This document shows positions 25,632 to 35,100 of a stretch of 64,000 nucleotides of DNA, in pieces. Position 1 is the first letter of the stretch, and each line of letters starts with the position of its first letter. Source of the DNA: Nocardia niwae NBRC 108934 = DSM 45340 (GTDB taxonomy: Bacteria; Actinomycetota; Actinomycetes; Mycobacteriales; Mycobacteriaceae); NCBI RefSeq assembly GCF_001613465.1, contig NZ_BDCK01000026.1, forward strand, positions 97,269-161,268, in the 5' to 3' direction. The position numbers and the translations under genes were made by a program. The notes below the pieces were generated by a model that saw only the letters and a program-made list of their open reading frames with translations, had not been told where the DNA came from and ran no database searches.

Positions 25632-25829
25632 ATGAAATCCGTGCGGATCGATCTCGACCAGGACTTGCTCGCCGCGGCCGCCGCCATCATGGGCACGTCG
25701 ACCAGCAACGCCACCATCAACGAGGCCTTGCGCCGGATCGTCGTGCACGAGCGCCAGCTGCACAATCTGGCGCGGCTCGCCGCGAAGGCGTTCGTCGGGC
25801 TACCGGACGTCGCGGTGGCGGACCGCTAG
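25632..25829 (+). CDS. VapB-like antitoxin without a visible toxin
   Basis: 65 residues. KSVRIDLDQDLLAAAAAIMGTSTSNATINEAL is the ribbon-helix-helix start of the VapB/DUF2191 type. A clear AAGGAGGG ribosome-binding site precedes the ATG. The usual PIN-domain toxin should follow, but the next gene is on the other strand and unrelated, so this looks like an orphan antitoxin or a free regulator. Confidence 0.75.
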   Translation: MKSVRIDLDQDLLAAAAAIMGTSTSNATINEALRRIVVHERQLHNLARLAAKAFVGLPDVAVADR

Positions 25830-25851
25830 ACGGCCCTGCCTTCGGGGAGGC

Positions 25852-26157
25852 CTATCGGGGCGAGCTGGGCCGTTGCTCGTCGAGAGCGTGCCGCCAGACC
25901 TCGTCGAACTCCGTGGCGTCGATCTGGAGTGCGGTGAACTCGGTCTCCGCGCTCAGCTCGTCCGGCGTCGGGACCGGGATCTGCCCGAGTTCGGTGCTGC
26001 CGGTGCCCCGGCCCGAATCGGCCCAGTCGCGGTGCCCGTCGCGGAACACCTCGACCTTGCGCACCTCGAAACCGTCGTCGCCGATCTCGCTGAACAGCTC
26101 GACCGGCTCGTCGTCGAAATCGTGGTGCCACTGCGCCTTCAGGTACCACATCGCCAT
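25852..26157 (-). CDS. DUF6881-like small protein
   Basis: About 101 acidic residues starting MAMWYLKAQWHHDFDDEPVE, followed by FSEIGDDGFEVRKVEVFRDG. The W-x-H start, the E-I-x-D-D region and the F-R-D-G segment resemble the uncharacterised DUF6881 family, often found near toxin or immunity genes. Function unknown. The ATG at 26157 follows a GGGGAG site; nearby alternatives exist. It converges on the VapB-like gene. Confidence 0.6.
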   Translation of the reverse strand: MAMWYLKAQWHHDFDDEPVELFSEIGDDGFEVRKVEVFRDGHRDWADSGRGTGSTELGQIPVPTPDELSAETEFTALQIDATEFDEVWRHALDEQRPSSPR

Positions 26158-26296
26158 CAACTCCCCAGTTCGTGACCGACTCGGCTACCGAACCGCACCT
26201 CAGCAAGCATATGGGCGCGGCATCCCGCTGCCGAGCTGTCGGTGGCCCTTGGCAGAATCGCGGGCACTGTTGGCGTGACCGAGGGGTGGGGGAGTC

Positions 26297-26980
26297 ATGG
26301 CGGTCTCTCTAGTCGACGTGCCGGTATCGCAGCGGCCGCGGGAACGGTTGCTGGCACTCGGGCCGCACGCGCTGAGCGACGCGGAGTTGCTGGCCCTGCT
26401 GTTACGGCAGGGCAGGCGCGGTGCGAGCGCGCTGGACCTGGCGGTGGAACTGCTGGTCGAGCACGGCGGGCTCGCCGGGCTGGCGTCGGCGCGTCCGGAG
26501 GAGCTGTCGCGCCGGGCAGGCATCGGCGTGGCGAAGGCCGCCGCGATCATCGCCGCCTTCCACCTCGGCGCACGGGCACGCGGCAGGCCGGACACGTCGA
26601 TCCGGCTCACCGGCTCCGCCGACGTGGCCGCCGCCGCCCTCCCGTTGTTCGCGGGCTGCCGGGTCGAACGTCTGCTCGTGCTGGTCTGCGACGCGCAGAA
26701 CCGCCTCCGTCAGAAGGTCTTCGTCGCCGAAGGCGCCGTCGACCAGGTCGCCGTCCCCGTCCGGGAAATCCTGAACACCGTCCTCCGCCACGACGGCCGA
26801 GCCTTCGCCATCGTGCACAACCACCCCTCCGGCAATCCGGCTCCCAGCCCCGACGACCGCCGCACCACCACGCTCCTCAGCGAAGCCGCCCGAACGGTCG
26901 GCCTGCGCTTCCTCGACCACGTCGTGCTCGCGGGGGAGAAGTGGGCGAGTGCCCCGAGCTTCGGAGTTGCCGGCGAGTAG
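26297..26980 (+). CDS. radC: RadC-family JAB/MPN+ domain protein
   Basis: 227 residues. An N-terminal HhH-like region (LALGPHALSDAELLALLLRQGRRG) is followed by the MPN+ core. The metal motif HNHPSGNPAPSPDD is intact and the acidic residue upstream (VFVAEGAVDQ) is present. Once linked to DNA repair; the true role is uncertain. A GGGGGAG site precedes the ATG. Confidence 0.93.
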   Translation: MAVSLVDVPVSQRPRERLLALGPHALSDAELLALLLRQGRRGASALDLAVELLVEHGGLAGLASARPEELSRRAGIGVAKAAAIIAAFHLGARARGRPDTSIRLTGSADVAAAALPLFAGCRVERLLVLVCDAQNRLRQKVFVAEGAVDQVAVPVREILNTVLRHDGRAFAIVHNHPSGNPAPSPDDRRTTTLLSEAARTVGLRFLDHVVLAGEKWASAPSFGVAGE

Positions 26981-27098
26981 ACCGGCGCACTGCACATGCC
27001 GTGCGGAAACGGTGCCGTACGGGTTACTTCCTGCGGCCGATGCGCTCTTGACCTTCTCACTGTGTCAACGCCTTCACTGGCTGTCGGAGGTGGTCCCC

Positions 27099-27776
27099 AT
27101 GACTTCGACCCACAGGAATCCACAGGACATGCGCCTGCTCGCCGCATTGGCGGCCGGGAACTCGTCGACGCGGCTCGAGGCGGCTCTCGCGGCCGGTACG
27201 CGCGCCGAGCCGGGCTTTGTCGATGCGCTGATAGAACGGTGCGCGATCGAGCCCGACTTCTTCGTTCGCGACATGCTCACCTGGGCGCTGACGCGTATGC
27301 CGTCGGAGATCGCGGTTCCGAGGCTCCGCAGAGAGCTGCGTTCCGAGCGTGCGCAGGCCCGCAGCCAAGCGCTGCACACGTTGTCCAAGATCGGGGACCC
27401 GACCGCATGGTCGGCGATCACCCGGTCGTTGCTGCACGAGGCCGACGACGACGTCGCCCGAAGTGCGTGGCGTGCTGCTGTCGTTCTCGTGCCCGAGGGG
27501 GAGAAAGAATGGCTGGCCGCTGAACTGGCCACGCAATTCGGCCGGGGCGACCGGGAGGTACGTTTGAGCCTGAGCCGCGCTCTCGTCGCGCTCGGTGAGC
27601 TGGTGGAGCCGGTCCTCCGGACCGCGATGGCAAGTCCCGACCCGACGGTGCGGGCGCACGCGCGCGCCACGGAGCGGCTTCTGCGCGACCCGGATGCCGG
27701 ATTCGACCTCGCCGTCGATGCGGCGCGCAGGGTCGTCGCGCTCGGTCCGGACCAGGAGGAGACAACCGCGTGCTGA
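27099..27776 (+). CDS. HEAT-repeat protein
   Basis: 225 residues of paired helices, including LERCAIEPDF, the unit LRRELRSERAQARSQALHTL, then ARSAWRAAVVLV and VRLSLSRALVAL. These fit HEAT/PBS-lyase-like repeats, which scaffold protein contacts. The ATG at 27099 starts MTSTHRNPQDMRLL. It overlaps the next gene by seven bases, so both are coupled. Function unknown; it may work with the MerR-HEAT protein. Confidence 0.8.
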   Translation: MTSTHRNPQDMRLLAALAAGNSSTRLEAALAAGTRAEPGFVDALIERCAIEPDFFVRDMLTWALTRMPSEIAVPRLRRELRSERAQARSQALHTLSKIGDPTAWSAITRSLLHEADDDVARSAWRAAVVLVPEGEKEWLAAELATQFGRGDREVRLSLSRALVALGELVEPVLRTAMASPDPTVRAHARATERLLRDPDAGFDLAVDAARRVVALGPDQEETTAC

Positions 27777-28804
27777 TCGGTGAGGTGGCCCGCCGCTCGG
27801 GGGTGAGTGCGCGAATGCTCCGGCATTACGACTCCCTCGGGCTGGTGCGACCGACCGGCCGCACTGTGGGCGGCTACCGGGAGTACTCCCCGGACGACAT
27901 CCGGCGGATCTTCCACGTGGAGGGGCTGCGATCGCTGGGGCTGTCACTGAGCCAGATCGGACGCGCTCTCGATGATTCCGGATTCGCCCCGTCCGCGCTG
28001 GTGGGGGACTTGATCCGGAAGACCGAAGAACGACTGAACCGGGAGCGGGAACTCCTGGAGCGGCTTCGCACGGTCGATTCGGCCGAGCCCTCCGGCTGGC
28101 AGGACGTCCTGCGCATCGTCGAGCTCCTGCACGGACTCGGTTCGCAGAACGCCGCCCGGCGGCAGCAGGTCGTCCTGGCCCCGGCCGAGGACCTGTCGAT
28201 GCCCGCCGACCTGCTGGCCGAGGCGGTGCTCACCGAATCCGACCCGTACGTTGCCGGGGCCCTGCGGTGGGCGCTGGCACGGGCCGGTGGTGACGGGGTG
28301 GCGCGCGTGGCATCCGGCCTGGCCTCCGAGGACGTCGACGTCCGGCGCCGCGCGGTCCTCGCGCTCGCCGAGCTACCGGGCGACGCGGCGACCGCGGTGC
28401 TCACGGACGCGCTCGACGACGCGGACGCGACGGTCCGCAGGCATGCCGCGCTCGCACTGGGTGCGCGGGGCGTGACCCGGGCTGTGCCGGCGCTGGTCCG
28501 TACGGTGGTCGAGGGCCCGAACGACGTCGAGGCGGCGGAGTTCTTGGGAACGTTGGCGCGGGAAGCGGAGTGGGCGGACCGGATCATGAGTGCCCTGGCC
28601 GACGAACTCGTCGCACACGCAGCGGACTCGGCGGTGCGCATACGACTGACCCAAGCACTTGCCGAGATGCCGGGGACCATCGCGCTGGATACCTTGCGGC
28701 GACTGGCTCGCGACGAGGATCGTGCCGTGGCCCTCATCGCCTCGGCCCTGGTGGAAATGCTCGGGAAACGGCCGGATCAGAAGCCGCGCCCGGCCCCGCG
28801 ATGA
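27770..28804 (+). CDS. MerR-family regulator with a HEAT-repeat sensor domain
   Basis: 344 residues. Residues 1-70 are a MerR DNA-binding domain (LIGEVARRSGVSARMLRHYDSLGLVRPTGR) with a following coiled helix to about 115. The rest, from about 150, is HEAT-like (VRRRAVLALAELPGDAATAVL, VRRHAALALGARG, IRLTQALAEMPG). A GTG start overlaps the preceding HEAT gene. The fusion suggests the sensor contacts a protein, perhaps the HEAT partner encoded just upstream. Confidence 0.87.
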   Translation: MLIGEVARRSGVSARMLRHYDSLGLVRPTGRTVGGYREYSPDDIRRIFHVEGLRSLGLSLSQIGRALDDSGFAPSALVGDLIRKTEERLNRERELLERLRTVDSAEPSGWQDVLRIVELLHGLGSQNAARRQQVVLAPAEDLSMPADLLAEAVLTESDPYVAGALRWALARAGGDGVARVASGLASEDVDVRRRAVLALAELPGDAATAVLTDALDDADATVRRHAALALGARGVTRAVPALVRTVVEGPNDVEAAEFLGTLAREAEWADRIMSALADELVAHAADSAVRIRLTQALAEMPGTIALDTLRRLARDEDRAVALIASALVEMLGKRPDQKPRPAPR

Positions 28805-28866
28805 CTCCCTAGCGCACCGATGACCGACGTCGGACCAACCGCGTAGCCGGTCTTCGGGCCGAGGAA

Positions 28867-28988
28867 TCAGCGGGTGAACAGCAGCGCTCGCGTGACTTCT
28901 CGGATCGCCTTGGGGACCTCGATGCCGCGGGGGCAGGCGTCGGTGCAGGTGAAGATGGTGCGGCAGCGCCCGAAGGCTTCGACGTCGT
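28867..28988 (-). pseudogene. 3' fragment of an sdhB-type gene (left flank of the island)
   Basis: In one frame it reads FGRCRTIFTCTDACPRGIEV followed by PKAIREVTRALLFTR and a stop, the C terminus of a succinate dehydrogenase iron-sulfur subunit with the CxxxCP cluster ligands. No start or N-terminal region lies upstream within the window, since the frame runs into the end of the giant gene. The sdhB C terminus at 63794-63915 has about 106 of 122 bases identical by eye, in the same orientation. The reading VLDGLVRDRNDVEAFGRC just upstream could be a little more of a divergent paralog. Confidence 0.8.
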
Positions 28989-29179
28989 TGCGGTCACGGA
29001 CGAGGCCGTCGAGTACGGGCGCGCTGTGCGGGCCGGGGGACCGGTAGTGTGTCCGGGAACAACGACATCGCGGCCCTCGGGGTCTTCGTCGTCGGGGCCG
29101 AGGTCGTTCGCGACGGGGTCGCGGGGTGTGTCTCCCCGGTACGCGATGCGCTCGAGGATATTCCGGATTCCGGCGAACT

Positions 29180-32100
29180 TTACGACTTCTGGTCCGCGGC
29201 GCTGCGCAGTTCGAACCATATGGCTTGGCGCCAGCCGTCCTCATGGCGTTTGAACAGCTCGACGCCGGCGCGCATCGGCGTCGAATCATGCCCTGCGGCA
29301 GCAGGTCCGGGAAGGACAGCGAGACCGGAGCGGGTCGGGATGCCGCCTCGCGCGTTCCGCGGCATCGAGGCGGCGTGCGTGTCGAGCAGCGTCACGCGCA
29401 GCCGGTCATCGGTTGTCTCCGCCACGAGATGGATCCTGCCGCGGCGGTGTTCGGCGGCGTCCGTCACCATTGCCGTGAGTTCGGCGCACGCGAGGTTCAC
29501 TTGTTCGACAGGCCAGCCGTCGAGCTGTCCGGCCAGCCAGGACGCGGCTTCCGAGGCTGCGTTCGGGCTGTATCGGCCCTCCGGCTCGGCACGAATGATT
29601 CGCTCGGACCGTTGGGCCGACTCCGCCACTGTCGCGGGTCGGGTGGACGCTACGGGAATATCTTCGGTGGGAGCCGTTTCGCTGCCCATCGCCCAGGACG
29701 CGCCGGAATCGGTGAGCCAGGAGGTGAACTTGTCGTGCACGACCGACCACGCGGCCGCTGCTCGCGCTCGATCCCGTCCGGACCGGAAGGCGGTGTAATG
29801 CGCTGCGACAGAGTCTCCGTCGGTGTGCACGGTGATCGTGCCCTCGGCAGGTTCACTTCTGGCCGCGTTGACCCGGATGGTGAACGAGTGGCCTTCCGCG
29901 GTCGCTTCCCAGGCGACGAGGTCGATCCAGAAGACAACGCGGTTACCCGCGCCGTCGTCGGCGGACGAGTAGCCGGACAGCAGCTTGTACGCGTCGCCTT
30001 CGTGGCGGAGCATCGGTCCGAGAGGCATCTCGGCTGCCGCGCCTCGCCACATCAGGCCTTGGTGCTCGGAACCGAACTGTGTGTCGAATTCACACACGCT
30101 GAGATCGGCTCGGCTGTTCGCCAAGGCGTCGAGGATCTGCGCGGGGTTCATCGGATCCCCGTTCCATTCCTCGAAACCTTGGCTGAATGCATCGAGACCC
30201 TTCACCCGGCCGCTGACCCGCCACCATCCGAAGCCGCTGATGTCCTCCAGCGATACGCCCTGCGCGAGGAGCGCGCTGAGCAGATCCTCATGCGACGCGT
30301 CGGCGGTGACGAACTTTCCGTCGGCGAGCAGGATGAAAGGGTCGCCGATTTCGGGGTCGCTGGTGTGATAAGGCTGCTTGTCGGGCCCCGTCCCGGGCAG
30401 CACGATCCAGCCGCGCGAATCCACCTCGGGCCACAGCAGTGCGATGTCGTCCGCAGGCTCGACCAGGGTTCCCGGCAGTGGCACCGTGTCGTAGGTGGTC
30501 CGGCTCGGACCTGAGGACGAGGCTGTCGTTTCTGAAGTGGGGTCCAGAGCCTCGGATTCTTCGCCGCCGAGGTCGATGGCGACGGGGTCGGTGCGGTCAT
30601 CGGTCGACCGCGGTTGCTCACCAGTAGGAATGGATACCGTCGCCGGCTTCGTGCTCGGGGGCTCGGGTGGCTCGAAGAGGTATGTGCAGTCGGCGACGTT
30701 GTAGCCGTTGAATGTCGTGTTCCCCGAATCGATCCGGATCCGCTTCATTTTCTTGCGCTCTGCGGTCAGGTGGTCGAACAGGACGGGACGATTTGTCGCG
30801 GCACCGCCCGAGTGATCGTCGATGACGATGGCGAGCCGACACCCGCGGGCCGTAGCAACTTCTTGTGCCCAGTCCATGAACTTTCGATAGAAATCGGCGA
30901 CCGAGACGTGGTTGATGTAGTTCTCGACGGGATTGAGACCGCGTATCAGCAAGATGGGTTCGCCGGTTTCGCTACGGGTCTCGAGGAGGAGGCAGGCCCC
31001 GGCGAACGCGGTACGGACCGGGTCGTCCGGATTCCGGACCATGATGACGGCCGTCATATTCTGCATCGCCTCGGCGACCGAAGGATATCTGCCGGCCCAG
31101 CAGGCGCTGGCGATATTACCGGACAGTTCGAGCAGTTGTCCCCGTGTCGGAACGAACTGAAGTCGAGTGGTATCGCTCGAGACCCCGACACCCTGCACTC
31201 GCAGAATTGCTTCTTCCAACGCCGAGATATTTGTCATCCGGCGGAACTTGCTCGCAATCTTGCGACTGGAGAAGTAGCGGCCGAATACTTCTTGATTGGT
31301 GGTGTGATCGACAAAATCCCGGACAAGAACCACGTCCTCCAGCGTTGGTTCTCCGGGTCGGAGGCTTTTCAAACGATCGATCCACACCGGATGTTGCTGC
31401 ATCGCCCATGCGAAGCATATGGTTCGGAGATCGTCGTGCAGTTTACCGACGTGCACCAATCGCTGAAAATTCTGCTCGAAATTCTCCAGTGACCGCAGCG
31501 CCGGGAACTGTTGTGACCCCCCTGCCTCCGATGTAATGAGTTCCTTCAGTTCATGCACTCGCGCTACCATATTCCGACGTGCTTTGTCGTTCATGGGCGA
31601 ACCGTCGGCCAGCGTGTCCGAAACGATGCAGCGGTCCAATTCCTCGATATACTCGACAATATCGCGGCCGATCTTGCCGAGTAGATAGGTCAGCGGTCGA
31701 TGCGCGCTTGTCAGAGCCGAGCGCGCATCGAGCAGATTCTTCGCCAGTCTCTCGAAGCGGGTCAGCAGGTCCTCCGTCCATTGCGATCCGGACCCACTGT
31801 CGCGAGACCGCAGTTTGGCAATTTCGAGGACGCTGCTGGGTTGATATTCCGCGGGGATCGGTGCGATTCTGCCTTCCGCCGATGCCTGCTCATGGTAGCG
31901 GAGCAATTCACGCAGGGACGTCAGGCTTTGGGGTCCCCAGTCGGACGAGTCATATCGGGTGACGATGATCAGCAACTGTCCCAGGAATTCCGAGGACTGC
32001 ACCTTTGCCAAATTCTCGGGCGAGATATTTGCGCTTTTGACCTCGGTCACGAACGGGCGTGCGATTTCTATCAACTCATGAACTACTGCGTCGCCGGTGC

Positions 32101-35100
32101 GTCGCAAGCCGAGGGTATTCCGCTCGGTTTCGGAGACGTTGTCCGATATCAGATCGCGAATGCATCGAGCAAATCCCGGTGTTACGTCCCGTATGACCTC
32201 CATCGCCGCACGGATCGTTGGCGGTCGCTTGGCGGAAGGTAGCCCACCTACCTTCTCGATATAGCAACTGAAATCCCGACCGGGCGGCCCATCGACGTAG
32301 AGGTCCTCCACTGCACGCAGTTGCTGCGCACTGAACTTCACCTCTGCGCTCACATCGTCCGGGAGGTGCGACAGCTGACCGGACTTCAGGAGTCTGTCCG
32401 CGAACTCCTGCCGGACAGAGTCGGGGGAGAAATCCTTTAGAGACGACAGGAAATCCCATCCAATATCTCTGCCATTCTTTCCATCGCTGAAACATTTGTC
32501 GAGCGTGTCGAGAAGTCGTGAGTCCACGCTTCCCGGCGATATCTCGGCAATCCGGTGCAATTCCCGTTCGAAGCTCGCCGGGTCTGCAATTCTGATCGGC
32601 ATTCCCGCGATAATATAGGGCGCGAAGTGAGCATTTCTCTGATGAATCTCACGTAACGCGGCAGCAATCTGGGGTCTCGAGAGAAGATCGATTCCGTCTG
32701 CGACGGTGCCGACGTTCCAATTCCGATCTCGCACCATTTCGTACAGTATCTCGTACGCCATCGGATTCAGGATCGCGTCCTGGATATGGGCGTGGGCGGC
32801 GACGCGCATTCGAATCTGCTGGAGATTCAGACTATTGTCGAGCCGGTCTTTGGTCCCGCTGTCGGCGTAGGACTCGACCGCCACTTTTGTCAGCTCGAAC
32901 TCCGCCGTGAGGTCACGGAAGTAGCCGACGATCGCTTCCTGCGCGTCGGCTGGTCGTCCGGCAAGTTCTTGCACGAGACGTGCGACGGTGTCCGTACTCA
33001 ATGAAAGACGGGAGCCCAACTGGGCGAGTTCCGCGGTCGCGTCCGCTGGTGCGGGCGCTCGATCGAACGCCTCCAGTGCGGCGGACACAGATGTTGTGAA
33101 TCCCCTGGCTACGCGTCGATTGGTTTGCCTGAGGTCCAGCTCATCACGGGTCAGCCACTGAACATCGTGGAGCCGCGTGTCGCCGACAGCACCGGCACCG
33201 AACCGCTCTGACACCTCGACCACCGCAATGCCGGCGCGGGTGATGGTCGACGCATCCATGGCCCGCACATTCAATGCGGTCGCCTCGTGCGCGGAAGGCA
33301 GCCGCCACAAGTCCGGCCGACCGTTGTCGTCGAACCCCTTGACCACCAGGACTCGCTCGACGCCTGTGGCATCCACATGCCGGGCCAGCACCTCGGCGGC
33401 CGGTGATCTGTCGCCAGAGTGGTTCCGCGCGGCGGCAGTGGCTGCCCGAGTTCCGGGCGCAGTCGACTTCGCGTCCGGGATTGCCGTGACCCGGGCCGTC
33501 TGTCTGCTGGCGCTTCCGCCATAGAGCGCCGCGTGGACTTGGGCGTGCAGCAGGTCGGTGGCGGCGCCGTCCAGGCGGCGGATCCGGTCCTCGGCGACGA
33601 TGTGTCTCTGGATGTCGCCGATCAGTTCCTTGCCTCGGGGTCCGGTGCGCAGCGTGTAGGCGTCGTCGAACGGATGGGTGGCCTCGATCTCGCGCAGCAA
33701 TGCGCTGTCACTCATCCCGGGGTCCAGTTTCAGCAGTCGGGCGGCGAGATCTCGTTTCGCGCGCAGCCTGACGAGCTCTGCGTCCGCGAGTCGTCTGGTA
33801 TGCGTCAAGCCCGCTTCCCTCGTCGGCGTCGTCTCGTCCGGATAGCCGAGGTCGATCGCTACGGGGTCGATGCGGTTGCCGGATGGGGTCGGCTTCGCCT
33901 CCGTGGTAGCGGATTGCGGTGTCGGTTCGGCGGCGACGACCACTGCCGACCGGTTCAGAATGACCCAGACGTCGGCGGCGCCGTCCTCGCGCACGTAGTA
34001 GGCGTCGTATCCGCGGACGGCCGCGTATCGGCCTGCGTCCGAGAGTATTTCACGCTTGACGGCGAGTTCCCCACGACGGGCGCGCACTTCGGGGTTCTGT
34101 TCGCCTGCGGCCAGCGTCTGCTCTTCGTCGTCGAGGGCAGAAATTTCCGCGTTCATCTCCTCTTGCAGCCGGGAGAAGTCGATCGTTCGTGCACTCCTCG
34201 GCAGCGCCATCCGGATCACACCGTCGGATCGGTCGTCGGAATAGCCGAGCGCGACTTCGCTGTCGGTGCTCGCATAGATTCCGATGCCGAAGGACGAGCT
34301 TCCGGGGACACCCGTCAGGTATCGACCCGACCTGAGTTCTACGGCATAACGTGGGTCGCGGACGCCGCGGAACAACTCATGATCACCCGCAGCAACGAGG
34401 GCATCGATCTCCTCGGGCGTGGCATGCACTGGCAGGGAGTCGAATCCCTGGGCTCGCGCGATGTACGCCATGGCCGGATCTTCGATCGGATCGGCTTCGC
34501 TCCGCGGCGGATCGACGATCTCGGACTGTGCCATCCGATAGTCCAACCGATGAAGCAGATCCTCGCCACGACCAGTCCTCGCGGCCGCGACTGCGCGGGC
34601 TGACGTGTCCGTTCCTGGGCTCGATCGGGGGGCAGATTTGGTCGAATCCGTGCTTCCGGCCGCAGTTTCCTCGTCGGGTCGCCCCCGGAGTTGGACCGGA
34701 TGTTTGCGGTGCAGTAGCTCGGGAAGTTGGCGGCGGGCGGGGGTGGGAGTGCCGTCGGTGCTCTTGAAGTAGGCGACGAAGGCCTCTTCGAAGGTGTCGT
34801 ACGAAGGTTTCCATTTGTTCTGACCGTTATCGTCGCCGTCGTAGTTGCGGACGTGGAGGGTGTCGTCGTCGGTGTCATCGATGAGAGTGTCGAAGACAAG
34901 AATCTCGCCCTCCACTTCGACGATGTAGTGGATGTGCCCAGCGACGGTGACGGCGGCCCGGTCTATGTTGTTGCGTTTGTTACGGATGGTTTCGACGGCT
35001 ATACCGATAGGGTCGAGACCCCTGGTCTTCATCGGGCGGAGTTGGGCGCCGAGGGTCTCTTCGGTGATGCGCCAATTGTCTTCGGCCTTCCATCGCGGAT

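Noticed and set aside
28867..29180. tRNA gene as integration site of the island
   Set aside because: No cloverleaf or tRNA-end sequence is seen at either boundary; the shared sequence is the sdhB 3' end.
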